Assembly: GCA_963070105.1 (NCBI GenBank)
Contig: OY718803.1
Span: 3,454,507 to 3,518,506 of the forward strand
DNA: 64,000 nt
Source: Litomosoides sigmodontis
Lineage: Eukaryota; Nematoda; Chromadorea; Rhabditida; Onchocercidae
Direction of reading: 5' to 3'
Part shown: one piece after another, positions 13,107 to 29,900 of the stretch
Numbering within the stretch: position 1 is the stretch's first letter
Layout: the number at the start of each line of letters is the position of its first letter
Program-made: the position numbers and the translations under genes
The notes under the pieces: generated by a model
Told to the model about the DNA's origin: nothing
The model's database searches: none
The model's input: only the letters and a program-made list of their open reading frames with translations

Positions 13107-14767
13107 ATGGTAGGAAGTATTATCGGATGGGTGCTGCTACTCGTGTTATGCGCACTTGTGCAGGATCTTTTGCAAGCAGCACTGGATTGCAACGAGACTG
13201 AGTGTGGTCCTCGAGTGAGTAAGTGTATGCTGCTGAAAGCTTGCAACTGCTCCATTAATCGTGACAGTATTTTGCATAACAACTGCTCATGCTGCAATGA
13301 ATGCATACAGTGCCTTGACAAACAGTACACGCAGTGTTGCGCTTGTGTTGGTATGTCATCTTGTCGTTTTATCAAGTGATAGTCACTCGCTACTTCAATG
13401 TTATATGATTGATATTAGTGAGTGCGTGATGTGTGATTTTTTTTCTTTGAAATACTCGGTTTGCACTAGTAAAGCATAATCATAAGTATGCGCTAAGTGG
13501 AGCTGTTTAACATTATTGCGCTTATTAGGTGCAACTTTAGTTCCAAGTTAAAATTAAAAAAAAAAGTGCTGTTGTGTGCTATAAATTGCCCAATGAATTG
13601 CACACTGCTACAGCACTGACAAAACAGTGTTGTCGAAAGTCTAGTGTTAATGATGCGCAATTTTTTAAACAGTACTGTTGGTTGGAATTTAGCTTGGTTC
13701 GTTTAGTTTCATCTGTTTTCTTTTAAAAAACTGATTTTAATAGACAATAGGATTAATAGAAAAGCAATTGGAAGTGTTCAGTTCGTTATTCCATTTCATT
13801 ACTGAAAATATCACTATGATATCGGTATTTGCTCAGTTGGAATTCGATTTTATTTATTTTATATTGCAGGACTGTGTAATCCAAACAAAGAGGCGTTGCA
13901 TTTAAACAGTTATGTCGATCGATTCGATCAGGATGACGAAGATATTATTGTTTTCGACAAGGTTGCACTGTATGTTCCTCTTGGCAAAATATATTGTGAA
14001 ATTAATGTGCCATAAATTAAGTACCTCATTTGCTTCCAAGTATTTAGTCCACTTACAAATACAGAAATGCCGTAGGAGGCCAGAATTTGCAGTTTGTGCA
14101 CAAGATAATTTCTCTAAGAAATTTCATGTTATTTCACCTTGTCAGCATTAATTTTCAATCTTGAATGACAAAATCACTATACTTTATGCATGAATAATAT
14201 CCTAGTTAAAAGTGAATCTACTTTAGAGTGAATAAGGTTGGCACAACATATACATTTCCAGTCCTGCGCGAATATTCATTTGATCGCAGAGGTGCGTTCT
14301 CGACTGTTGTAATTATGTCTTGTAACACATTTTTTCCTTTATTGACGGAGTTGAACTCCGCAATTATTAGTGTTATTGAGACTAAAAAGTCATGATGAAA
14401 TACAGATCAAAATATAAAAATGTTGGAAAGGACTCGCCGAGAGACGAATTGCACAGTAGTTTATCTTGACAAGTGCATGTCGCATAAGCAGTGCAGTCGA
14501 CAGTGTTTGGTGAGTTTACGTTTTTGTTTTTCCTCTCCTTTGCTCTATCTGTGTAAATTTAAACTGGTTCTAATTGCTTTGTATGAGTACATAACTGAGA
14601 TAATATCATTATAGATTCTTGGTGCATCAATGCTGCGGTGGTTTCATACGGGTTGTTGCGAATGTATCGGGCATACATGCCTTCCGTACGGCTCAACAAC
14701 AGCACGATGTAAATATTGCACTGATTTCGATGACTCCTTTATATTTTCTAGGCAAACTGAACTCTAA
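13107..14767 (+). CDS. tsg: Twisted gastrulation (secreted BMP-binding modulator)
   Basis: Homologue of Tsg/TWSG1, a secreted cysteine-rich protein that binds BMP ligands and, with chordin-type proteins, modulates BMP signalling. Exons: 13107-13350, 13870-13995, 14262-14291, 14406-14509, 14615-14767; phases agree and give 218 residues, close to about 220 in vertebrates. Residues 1-26 look like a signal peptide (GWVLLLVLCALV). The N-terminal Cys-rich domain follows (VSKCMLLKACNC, CCNECIQCL, CACVGLCNP). The C-terminal domain has TNCTVVYLDKCMS, RWFHTGCCECIG and a CKYC pair near the end, the strongest family signature. The second donor (T|GTGAAA) and the 30-bp third exon are the least certain parts; AAG|GTTGCA at 13975 is an alternative donor. 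A polyadenylation signal follows 20 bp after the stop. The gene is divergent from the unknown minus-strand gene. Confidence 0.9.
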
Positions 14768-14786
14768 CATTTTCAAACTGAGTAGC

Positions 14787-14792
14787 AATAAA
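14787..14792 (+). terminator. Polyadenylation signal AATAAA of tsg
   Basis: AATAAA about 20 bp after the tsg stop codon, which would give a very short 3' UTR. Confidence 0.6.
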
Positions 14793-16614
14793 CTGATTTT
14801 GGCGGCACTATAAGGAAAAAGCCTTATGTAGCACGGTCTAGGTGAGGATGTTCATTGTTTCAATTAAATCATTTAATTTTATAACTCTTTCGAAGTGAAC
14901 AGATGGTACATAAACTGAATGTTGTTTGGTATTAGGTTCCTAAAGTGTTCGTGCATTTGGTAACGATCTGTGATAACTTAACCCGAAATTCATTGTCCTT
15001 TGTTTTTTATTGTTTTTTTTTTAAATATTATTGCTGAGTGCAGTGAAATAGTGTTTTTAAAATGCAACAGTAAATCGAAGTTGTGTTGACTTGAAAAATT
15101 ACATGCATATTTCAATATTTTCTTTTTGGATTTTGCCAAGTGAACTGAATTCAGTTTGGTATTATGGTACATTCACACTCGATTAAAGTATTCAGGTGTT
15201 TCTAGTTATCCAATATAAACTTCCTTCCAGAATCATCTGAACAAGCTATCTTACAGAACGTTACACCAGAATTAGGATTTAAGCATTTTCAGTTCGACTA
15301 GGTATATTTGTTTAAACATGCAACTGAATAACGAACTACATGAACTGAAACAATATCTCATTTTATGCAAATTTTATCCTGCTGCTTAATTCACATCACT
15401 CATATAAAGAGGGAATGGAGCGGTAGTTAGGTGCCAGTTGCATCGATTTGCTGTGTGGTGTTAGGAGGACAAAGAGAATTACGGACTGTAGCTACAGTTT
15501 CAATATCGTAACGACGTCACCAATGTTAATATCGCTATTATCTTTGGTATCGCAAGCACGAAAGGGAGGAACAAGTAGTACGTCAGAGTTCAAATTTCTT
15601 AATGAAATTAACGCATCATTATAAAATACCTGGAAGTATAGGTGCTCTCACGCTTCTAGCGCATCACACATTTAAGGTCCATGTTAGTTCGCAATAACAT
15701 TTTATAACAACTTAGAAAGTGAAATAGTTTGTTGCTCATTCTTTGCCACTTCGAATTGCGTTCCACGTATTGGTAAGGAAGTGATTACATTGAATGCTCC
15801 AACGTAAGTTATATCGAAGGATGTAGCAGCGAGTAGTGGCTGTTGCGAGACTTCTCGCCGGTGAGTGTTGCACGCCGGTGAGTGGTGAATGTTGCTACGC
15901 GCTACGTCAGAACAGTGAATCGATTGTGGTGTCGGCAACGTGTCCACCCGCGATTTTGCATAAATTTTAAGGATAGCAGGAAATGGACGAGTTGGTTACT
16001 AGGCTTTCATTGACAGTGCTTTATATTCTGTCGCTCAAAATTGTTAGGATCATTTGAATTCAGCTATGGAAATACGGCCTTTTATTTCTCACCGGCCACC
16101 ACCTGTCACACTGTGTGGGGGTTGAGGGTTAGCTTGAAGTAGCGGGTTGGTGAGTGAGTGATGATGGTGATGATACGGGGAGGACCGGCTTAGCTGTTAG
16201 CTGAGTCTAAGTAACAATCACTTGAGAGTACGGTGTCAATGCAATATTGGATAATGTCGATTTAAGATATGGAAAATTATTTGGTTCATGTCAAGCTTAA
16301 ACTTAAAGTAGACCTTAGCCACAGCGAGACAATAGGTCAAGAGATGTTGGTGGTGGATAATTATGAAAGAGGAATTTTGAAAGTAAGGAAACTAGCAAGA
16401 GTTTCTGACACCATCGGCTTGTTTAGTAGTTATTGTGGAAATGCACTTAAAACTGTAGTCGATTCTTCCACTGATCGCTGCGGCATCCTGTTTTACTTGA
16501 TGCAAACATCTATGATTCCTCGATCCACACTTGTTGTGCTGCTGTTTAATAAATACAATAATTTCGGGAAATTATGCAAAGTGCTTTATAGCCAATCGTT
16601 GTATCGGGAAGCAG
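14793..16614. other. Intergenic region upstream of gpi-1
   Basis: About 1.8 kb with no supported gene. A less AT-rich patch at 15830-15960 has CGCCGGTGAGTG twice within about 30 bp. A long open frame at 16269-16664 overlaps the first gpi-1 exon in another frame and has no recognisable character. Promoter elements of gpi-1 probably lie here, but none can be named. Confidence 0.5.
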
Positions 16615-20339
<3,725 letters not shown>

Positions 20340-21081
20340 GCATCATTGCCCAGCCCAACTAGTATCACTCAAATCTCACCAGTCATTTTCTAATAGCTAT
20401 AGATATTATTAGTGCATTAATCCATCAGTCGGTTGCATTTCGAAGGCGTACACTGGTGTTGAAGCCTGTTTTTGGAATTAAGAATGCTTCGAACAGTAAT
20501 CTTTTTTATCGATCAGCATTTCTGAGATTCTTCTCATTTCCTTGGAAATTTTTCATACAACTTCATCGTAATGGTAGTTTGTGCTCTTTATCATTATTTG
20601 CATTTCACGAAGTATATTTTATTGGTAGCATCCTGTTTAAATATATATTGTACTTAACCAATGCATAGTACAATCTAGGCTCTTGAGATGTTAATAGCAT
20701 GCTATGAAATTATTGCCTTACCGCATAAAATAACTGTAGAATCTATTTTGTGATTAATAAATATACCATTCAAATGCCTTCACAGATTCTTTTATGCGTG
20801 CGAAGTGATTTCACCGCGCTTTTTCATGAGCTATCAGAAAGCAAGGAATTTATTTATTGACTAGAACGGTCCATGCGTTTACACATTATGATGTGAAGAA
20901 CGATTCCTGATGCAACTCTGCATAATATCTGTAATTAAATAAGGGAGTTTATATACTGCAGTCAACAAATCACGTACAAACCCTAAATCTTAATCCTTAC
21001 CATTACAAATACCTATCAAACCATAAATGTATGTTTTTAAGCATTCACTTAAAACATAAGGATGATTTACGCATGTTTCAG
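20340..21081. other. gpi-1 3' region and spacer to UBE2G2
   Basis: Contains AATAAA at 20756-20761, a probable gpi-1 polyadenylation signal about 415 bp after the stop. The region ends in a TTTCAG acceptor at 21076-21081 just before the next gene. No other gene is seen. Confidence 0.6.
21076..21081 (+). promoter_or_regulatory. Probable spliced-leader trans-splice acceptor of UBE2G2
   Basis: TTTCAG 12 bp before the start codon with no upstream exon needed. The inference rests on position and nematode biology. Confidence 0.45.
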
Positions 21082-21093
21082 GTTGGTAAGAAA

Positions 21094-22355
21094 ATGGCAG
21101 GTTATGCGTTAAAGCGGTTAATGGCTGAATACAAGCGTAAGTTACGTTTGAAATAATGACAGTTCGTGTTATGATACTACAGAGAAGACGGGAATTATTA
21201 GATTCGTGTGAAATCCCTATCGGTAGCTGTTATTAACTGAAATAAGTGAAGTGGCAATGATCAAATGTGAAGATTCTGGAAAGGGCTTCTCTTATAGAGC
21301 TGACGTTAAATCCACCAGAAGGAATCATTGCTGGACCGATCAGTGAGGATAATTTTTTCGAATGGGAATGTTTAATCACGGGACCTGATGAGACGTGTTT
21401 TGAGAATGGTGTCTTTCCAGCGAAGATTATTTTCCCGCAGGTGTTTAATACTACTGTTCAATTTCGTATACCTTTTGTCTTTTACGCGCCTTAAAATAGA
21501 AAAATTTGAAGTGAAGAAATATGCATTAATTGTCTCGGCTAACACTCGAAATTACAAGTGAAACGACTTTAGTATTTTAGTATATTGGTGACCAGCAGTG
21601 TATGACCTTATGTTTACAGTAAGTAAAAACATTTTTTTCAGTAGAAAAGTGCTACAGCAAATTTGTCTTATTGATGACTTTAATGGTCGTTAATTCGCGC
21701 TGTTATTGATCTTTTAAAGTATCTCAACTTTTAGCATTTTCATAATTACCATTTGTACCAAACTTTTTACTGTATGACATGATAGATTTGGATTCTTATT
21801 TACGGTGGTACAAGATCCATTGCATTCTTCATTCGTCTAACATGAATTTAACCGAATCAAACTGAAATAGTTTGTTTCAGGATTACCCTCTTTCTCCTCC
21901 AAAGATGCAGTTTACTTGCGACATCTTTCATCCAAATATCTACCCGGATGGACGCGTATGCATTAGTATCCTTCACTCACCAGGTGATGATCCAACTGGC
22001 TATGAGTCAAGTGCAGAACGATGGTCTCCGGTGCAATCAATCGAAAAAATCTTACTTTCTGTAGTATCTATGCTTGCTGGTCAGTACTCTTTAACAATGT
22101 ATTGTCGGATTATGAGTTTTTTTCCAGAAAAGATAACTGAATTGTTGTTGACGTGAACAGTATGTTACTGTGTACTTGATCGATCATATTAAAATTATCG
22201 CTTACTACAAAAAAAATTTTTTAGAACCAAATGACGAAAGTGCTGCCAACGTAAATGCAGCGAAAATGTGGCGTGAGAATCGTTTGCAATTCGAGCAAAT
22301 TGCTGACAATCTTGTACGGAAAACACTATGCCTTCCACCAAACACCTCGCTGTAA
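21094..22355 (+). CDS. UBE2G2: Ubiquitin-conjugating enzyme E2 of the UBE2G2 type
   Basis: E2 enzyme that carries activated ubiquitin. UBE2G2/Ubc7-type enzymes work with ER-associated ubiquitin ligases in ER protein degradation. Exons 21094-21136, 21298-21440, 21881-22079 and 22225-22355 give 171 residues (human about 165). The UBC fold is complete: ALKRLMAEY start helix, [36 protein letters not shown] with the catalytic Cys at about 89, then the acidic insertion [19 protein letters not shown] typical of the G2/Cdc34 group, and [13 protein letters not shown]. The tail [15 protein letters not shown] is slightly longer than in vertebrates. The ATG lies 12 bp after a TTTCAG acceptor, a likely trans-splice site. 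It sits in tandem between gpi-1 and the GKAP1 homologue. Confidence 0.96.
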
Positions 22356-23019
22356 TTACGCTTTCCATAAATGTAGTTCAATGTGTCAGTTCTCTCCTAC
22401 ATCTCATTTCCCTTATCATTTTATATTTTAATAATGCAACGGCGTATAAAACCCTTCGTGCTATACTCTTTACGTATTGATGTCCAAAGGGTTATCCCTC
22501 TAAGTCCTTGAAACTTCAACACATCACGTGACGTGTTCATATCATGAGGAGAGGAGAGCATCACGATGGAAGGTTGGCATCAATTTCTTGACAGTGACTG
22601 TAGTGCGATAAGAAGGTGATGGATCGGAACTTCTTAGAGGACACATTACTGTTTGTTTATATAGCATACATCACAGCCCATTCAGGATTTGAACTCGTCA
22701 TTTCCACACCTCATCTTCAATGACATGGCGTTACGCCACGATTTTTTCGTCATACGTAATGATTGTATAGTGAAGAGTTGGCGTTTCATTTGCATATGGG
22801 ATAACTGAGGAGCGCTGGAGGTGTTAAGTTGAGGATGCCGTAGTGCTATCATTGTTCCAGAATATTCATTAATGTAATTTAAATATTACCTGAGGTGAAG
22901 GTGACGCCAGTTTATCTTCGTATTTCATTTCTACCACAAAATATAGCAATAGTTACATCCAAATAAAGGTAGAGAGAGAGAGGAGAGGAAGTGTTCATTA
23001 TTCACAAATATTTTTTATT

Positions 23020-23260
23020 TAACTAATTTATTTATTTGTTTATTTATTTACTCGTTTAACTAATTTTACTTATTCATTCGTTTATCTACTTGTATATTTG
23101 CTTAATTGACTAATTAATTACTTAATTTATCTAATTAATCGATTATTTTGTTTATTTTATTCAATCACTATTATTGTTATTATTATCATGTTGTTATTAT
23201 TTTGTTATTATTATTATTAATATTATTAATTATTATTAATATCATTATTATTATTATGAC
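23020..23260. repeat. T-rich low-complexity stretch (ATTT / ATT degenerate repeats)
   Basis: Degenerate TTTA, TTTG and TTA units upstream of the GKAP1-like gene. Confidence 0.8.
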
Positions 23261-23360
23261 AATTTTTGTGCAAACACGATATTTCACGTGATCATTTTAT
23301 ATATCGTTCTCTAAAGACGGTTGCAAACATTATTGCAGCAGCATTTTTGCGGCTCGGTCG

Positions 23361-23366
23361 TTTCAG
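23361..23366 (+). promoter_or_regulatory. Probable spliced-leader acceptor of the GKAP1 homologue
   Basis: TTTCAG 13 bp before the chosen ATG, with no plausible upstream coding exon. Confidence 0.45.
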
Positions 23367-23379
23367 GAAGACGCTCAAG

Positions 23380-25185
23380 ATGTCTATTCTTGGTGAACGT
23401 TCGAAGTTCGCATGTTTAAAGATTTACGATGACACGAGTTCGTCTAATGACGATAATGATGGCGTTAAATTGATGGATGTAGCATCATCTGTCCAGGTAT
23501 TAGCTAGGATTCAAATGGTGAAAACAAATTTCATCGTGGGATAAACTGATTCTGTAAGGGTTATGAAACCGTTCGGCAAGTCTTTTTCGCTTGTATAGTT
23601 GATTATTGAAAGCGTTCCACTCGTTCTTCGATTCAAGATTTATTTTTAGAATAAGAGTCATGGAAATCAAAAAAAGTCATCGGCTACGTGCAGAAATGAT
23701 GGTGGTTTCATTGTCCATTCTATACCTCATAAGCGTAAAAATAAAGGCAAAAAGAACAAAAAAGTGAGGAAGATATGCATTAACTTCACTTTATCATATG
23801 CAGAATAAATGTAAAAAAAATCACTCATTCTTTGTAACCCTGGATTTAAGATTCCTGTTGTTGTGGAAGGTGGTTTCATAGTGCAAGACGGAGATGGGGA
23901 TTCCGTGGATAAAAAATATCGCGAGGTATTTGTCTTTCTTCATTGCTTTTTGTGCAAGTTAGTGGTAGCTCTCGTTTGCACTCCTATCATCTCCTCATGA
24001 GGATTATTACGAAGTTCCGAAAAGGCCGCTGAGGCAGACATATATGTGAATATTTGTTTAAATCAAAACAGTCGTACTTCTCCATTTAAAGATATCGGTG
24101 CTACTCATCTTTTACATCACTTTTTTTGGAAAGTTTCTTCGGTTCTTTTCCATAAATGTCTTACAGGATTTGCAGCAAGCAATAGCAAACAGTCTCGAAG
24201 AAGCATCCACAGCATCTGCCGATCGAGTGCAAGAAATAGCACTATCAAACGTTTGTTATTTGAACTACTGCAGTGAATAGTTTTACTTTCAATTAATTTA
24301 TTATTCCAAGTAGTGTTAACTGGTACAGTAGATATACTTCAGGAACTAGATTTGTCTCCAGTTTCAGCACCAGACGAAGGAGGAACCAGTGAGGATGAAA
24401 GATGAGGTGGAAATCTTCATATCGGAAGTTGATTCACAAGCTTCTGCTCTGTTCACAAAAAATGATGGACCTCAAAAGACTGTAAGTTTCTGTAGCAAAA
24501 GTTTTATTTTTTTAAAACAATTCTGAAGATTTATAAAGTTTATTATTCGGTTATGAAATTCTGCTGACTTCAATTTTTATCATTTATACGTTCACATTTT
24601 TTAAATGGAATGTTTAGAAGGAGCAACAATTAGTTGCACTGTATCGATCAAAACTGATAGAAACGCTTAGACAAATGAGGCTGGAAAATGAAGTGAAATT
24701 AAAGGCAGAGGCAGAAGTGACGAAGTACAAGAGTCGTTATAAGAAACTGTGTGAGTTATTGAAGGATGCTGAAGGTAAGTTCATATATCCGTTCGTGTTC
24801 ATACTGGAATCATAAACTCTTCTTGTTCTTTGATTCGGAGCATCAAACGGTAAACTTTTTGCAAATGGTGTAGCAAAATTTTATGGCGCTGCGAAAAGCA
24901 GTCAAAGTTTACTGTAAATTATCTTTTTTTTGCGACCGCTTTACATATATTGTTGCAAGCTAAATTCAATTATAACGAATAGTTTAGAAAAAAACATTTG
25001 CAACACTACTTGCAGTGAATGAAAAGGCACACATGGCGGCAGATCTTGAGAAGGCAAGAACGGTGGAGAGTGAGTTGAGCTCTCAGATTGGTGAGCTATG
25101 TGGAGAATTAATGAAGGCTCGAAGCAAAATTCGAGAACTTGAAGTGAAATATAAAGAATTGTCCTCCAAACAGCAGCAGCATTAG
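23380..25185 (+). CDS. GKAP1: G-kinase-anchoring protein 1 (GKAP1) homologue
   Basis: GKAP1 proteins bind cGMP-dependent protein kinase I and localise it, reportedly at the Golgi. Exons 23380-23496, 23650-23763, 23851-23925, 24167-24250, 24362-24481, 24618-24774 and 25016-25185 join in phase to give 278 residues. The order of blocks matches the family: an N-terminal SKFACLKIYDD box (like SRFALLQV in vertebrates) followed by an acidic serine run, a basic KRKNKGKKNKK stretch, a short YREDLQQAIANSLEEA helix, and a long C-terminal coiled coil (LIETLRQMRLENEVKLK through IRELEVKYKELSSK). It ends in QQQH. The ATG lies 13 bp after a TTTCAG, a likely trans-splice acceptor. Identification rests on this collinearity rather than a catalytic motif, because the middle of the protein is poorly conserved. 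Confidence 0.82.
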
Positions 25186-26993
25186 TTGATTGTTAAATTT
25201 CACTTATAGTGTATCAGGAGTAGGACATGCTACTTATTCTCTAGCTTTCCACACACGAAAAGTTAGAGGATACTTTTTAAACACATTTGGTTTACTTATT
25301 CGTCCATAATTTCCATCCCTTCTATGGTGAGGCATATGCGAAACTAGGGAACATCATTCTTTTTATTCAATGGGATACCGGACATTCTGGTATTGGAGAT
25401 AATTACGCAATTATCTAACACAGACAGTTGGCAATATTTCCTTTCGAGTATTATCGGGTAAGTCGGTGTGTAACTTCCAGTTGTCTTTCAGCTATTGTAC
25501 AAACAAAATCACTGAGGATTGCATGGTTGATACGTGCAACACTTTATTCCTTTTCTATATTTTAGTCCAACCCAAACGCATCAGTACTCAGTACACTGTT
25601 TTTTAATGTATTTTTAATGATTTTAATTGTCTGCTTGTTAAAATTATTTCTCAGTAATCTATAAGATGTACACTACTAAGTGGTCTTCATGTGCTGTACT
25701 CTTAAGTAAAAATAAAGAGCTGAGAGTTAAAACTTGCAGTACTTATGGTAACACGGTATATTAGTCGTATGTACATTGTTTTCCAATGTAAACCGTTCAA
25801 ACAGTTTAAATGAAAGTCATATTTTTGGCTTTGCAAGCAGACTTTAATCTCATATGTTTCGCAAAAATGTGCGAGTCAGATCAGCTCATCGCTTTTTCAT
25901 CCGTAACAATGAGAAAAAAATACATTCACGAGCCCGTAGAATTAGCACACTTGGGAAAAACTACTATAAACATCTGGATTCTGAGATCAGTTGCACTGTA
26001 TCATCAGCCCATTCATCCAAAAATTATCAATGATGTTAAGCATATTTTTTTCCAAACATCAAGTCCCGGTTTAATTAGTTATTTTTAAGACTGATTGGCG
26101 AGTTATAAAAAATGAATCAATCTTTGTGGCATGCAGATCTACATTTCTTTAATTCGCATGAAAATGTTTATTTAACCGGTTCAAAAAAAAAGTACTTAGA
26201 CTTAGCCTAATATAAGTTGTCTTCAACGTTTAGAAAAGTGTAATTGTAATTGAATCTATTACTAACATCAAACTTTTTCGCTCTTTCAAACTTTTCCCCT
26301 CTTACTCTCAAATTGTTTTGGTAGTAACAAAAATGATAAAAGTGTTACGGTTCTATTTCAAGATTTCGTTTATAGCTTTTTCAATTCAAATTAGGCACTA
26401 CAGGTTTTATGCACAATTGATCACTCTGCTTCGCTCCGCTCACAGAAATAGAGGCAATTGTAGTGATACATATGATAATTTATTACGTCCGTCAAGTTAA
26501 CTCAAGCAGAATTAGAGCAGACTTTCTCGGAAGTTTTCGTATTTCAGAATAAGGCATAATCACTGGATGATGTAGGAATGATAATTAAAATGAAAACAAG
26601 AAAAATTGACATGCAGTGCTATGAAAGATCAAACATTTCGAAAAAAATTATGTTGCTTTACTGCACAATTTCGTCCGTCCCTCCTCCCCCCCCCCACCCC
26701 TCTTCTATACTGCATCTCTCAATTTTAAATTATTCCCTCATATTTTCTCTTTGAGGCCTCTTGAATTTACCTTCCATATCCAAAACGTTCAATCCCCATT
26801 TCTTTTGAACAGTGCAACACAATACAACTGATTTAACAAATTGGATGAGATTGAAGTGAATTAAGTCAAATTAGAAACAAAATAACAATGCGTAATTAAT
26901 TTAGAGATTTCATGGTGTACAAAAATAGAATATGAGCTTGTCTGCGGCCGCATACCATACCAGTCATAAGAAACGTATTACTAACAAAAGGTC
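25186..26993. other. Convergent intergenic region between GKAP1 homologue and UGDH
   Basis: Both neighbouring genes end here. An AATAAA at 25711-25716 may end the GKAP1-like transcript. A C-rich run lies near 26686-26699. Open frames at 25810-26088 and 26318-26500 show no recognisable protein. Confidence 0.6.
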
Positions 26994-29900
26994 CTATTTA
27001 TAACAATTTTTGCACGACTGTGACGAGGCGATCCCGATTGCGGACACATGAAAACCAATCTCGCGCAGTTTGTTGTGATCCAGAATGAGCCGACCATCAA
27101 ACACTGATGCCGGTTGCGCCATAGAATTGAAAATATATTTGTAGTCATAGCTCTGGAAATTCTAGTTTTAATATAGCTTTGAAAAGTCGTTTCAATTCTT
27201 TGTATAAATTTCAATATCAAAAATTTAAGTACGAACACAGTAAACAATGTGATATTTAAAATGCCCTCAAGAACAATACAAGTTAATGACAGTAAGTAAG
27301 TTCTCCTTAATTGAGTTCCACATCAGTAGGAATAACAAAAAATGAAAGTAAGCAAAAAGAAAAGAAGAAAACTATTAAAACGCTAAGAACACTGGCAATC
27401 ATCTGCGGAAAAAACTCACTTTGAACTCGTCCCACTCGGTAAGTACAACTATCGCATGTGAATTCATTGCTGCTTCGTATGGATCCTTCGAGAAAGTGAA
27501 GAGTTTATCGACTGAAAGAAAATCACTTATTTCTCGGCCTACTTAATATGAATCTTATAATGAATGATTTCTTTACCATTCTAAATCACAAAGGATTCGT
27601 CAAGGCTTGCAATTACGTATCGCAGTAAATTATAAGACGATGCTAATGGTAAATAGAAATCGTAAAAGTGAGGGTTATTCGTGAATGAATTAAAATGGAA
27701 TACTCACGTATAGTAAAAAAAACTGTGCGTGAAATGAGAACAAAAAGTGACAATACATAAGCATGCGTATTTACCAGTTTCTTTCGAGGTAATCTGGTGT
27801 AGTTCATAACGTATTTGTGATTCTGGTACTTTTGGATCGTATACAACCAGTTTAGCATCTTCGTCCAGCAAATACTTAACTATGTAAATAGCTGAGGATT
27901 CCCTAAGAAAATTAACTATATTTGCATGCAATAATTGAACTGGCCCAGTTCTGTGAGTTAATAAAATGAATTTCATTTCCATGTGTTAGGTGTTGTGTTC
28001 GGCGTCCTACAAGTCATTTCTCATGCAAAAAAAAACTTCATGAATGAAATATGAAATGAGGATCGGTACTTTCCAGTGTAATATTTTCCCCCAACCTCGA
28101 ATAACCCTAGATCACTGAAATAAATTAAAATTGATGCGAAAACCTGGTATCAGCGGTGTTTTTCTTGAAAGCAAAACCAAATATCGCGATTCTCTTGCTT
28201 GACACAGTATCAAACATTTCAGAAATGATTTTATCAGCAAAACGTCGCCTTTGCCAATTATTAATTTCAACAACCTATGAATTCCTCCACTGTTAGATTC
28301 AATTTTCACCTCTATAACTCACTATCTTGATTTTTTCAAATATGTCTAAAAACTAAAAAGACCTTGGCCTTAAATTTCAAAGCTAGGTTCAAAAATTTGA
28401 TGTTTCAATTAAGTTTCAGAGTTTGAGTGAAACTCATGAAAATCATGTGTTTGTTACTTTTATCTACTTAATGCTTCCACTTATTAAGTATTCAGAAGAA
28501 AGAACTTTGTCATTCGACTTACTTGCAACCAATAATCAGCCACTTTGTGTAAATTCAAGGAACCAGCCAGATAAACAAGACTTAAAACATCTTTTTGAAA
28601 ACAGCTACCTCCAAAGCCTGAGAAATTTATTTTTACATAATTAGGAGAAAAAGAGATAATCGTTTTTTCAATCATTTCAGGATTAACATTTAAGTAAACT
28701 AACCAACACTAGCTTGAAGAAATTGATTTCCAATACGAGTATCTCGACCAATTGCATAAGAAACTTCGCGTATATCAGCGCCGGTAGCTTCACAGATTGC
28801 AGATATTGCATTTATACTTGAAATTCGCTGTGCAAGGAATGCATTCGCTGCCTAAAAACTAAAAATGAATGACATCTAAAAGATTTCAATATTAGTTGTT
28901 GATTTAAGCACTATCAAAACTTTTTCCGATATGAATATACCCTTGCAGTATGCTGCTTTTTTCAACTAAAATAACATTCATGAAAAATAGGGAACAAGCC
29001 TCATAACAACTATATTTCCCATTATGCTGAAAAATTAATTCTTAATTCGAAAATGCGACACAAGAGCTTGCCAATTTTGAAAGTTCTGAAGACCAAGTAT
29101 TAGTAGTAATAATTTTCTCGCGTGGTACCCAATGTTCGTAAATTTGTATCAATTGAGCCATCGCTGCCAAGCCATCCGGAGTACTCTCCCCCCCTATCAA
29201 AACACGATCTGGATTTTCCAAATCGTTTATTGCTGTTCCTTCAGATAGAAATTCTGGATTCGACAATACCTGAAAGTTTAAGATAGAAAAATTACTGGAG
29301 AGAGGCATTTCAATTTCTTTGCAGTGAGATCGAGATGGAACAATGAAAACGCGATGGAAAATCTATCCACAGTAACTGTCTGAAGCAAGAATTTTCAAAA
29401 AAAATCCTGGATATGCTAATTAGTCCTCTTCACAATGTTTTTCTAATAAATATCAAAATTTATCATTACCTGGAAAGAAAGTTGAGGATTTTTTTTTTGT
29501 GCTTTATTCAAGATAGTGGTGATGCTTTCAGCAGCTTTTACAGGCACTGTGCTTTTTTCAACAACAATTTTTGGACCACGAGAATGTTCTGCTATAGCAC
29601 GTGAGACAGATTCTACATACTTCAGATCAGGTGCCATACCCTGAAACTGAGAGTCCTTTCAATCAGAAAAGCTCTGAAAATTTTTTCCTATTCATTTTTA
29701 ATTGTGTCACACTTATCGATATGCCATACACTTTTCACTTTTATACATACTTCATCCTATTTATCACTGCGCTTATTTTTCTTGGTAAAATCAAAAAAAA
29801 AAACTTTCCCGCACTCTATAATTACACACTTTATCATAACGAAATGTGAAACGAACTTTCGAACCTTATAAAGTACTATTCCTCATTAAGACCACTGTCA

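Larger units (their letters stand above)
22356..23366. other. Spacer between UBE2G2 and the GKAP1 homologue
   Basis: About 1 kb without a gene. It has a possible AATAAA signal at 22962-22967, a short GA run near 22972, and about 230 bp of T-rich TTTA/ATT low-complexity sequence at 23020-23260. Confidence 0.6.

Noticed and set aside
22962..23260. Possible transposon end in the GA/ATTT low-complexity stretch
   Set aside because: No terminal repeats, target duplication or coding remnant could be seen.
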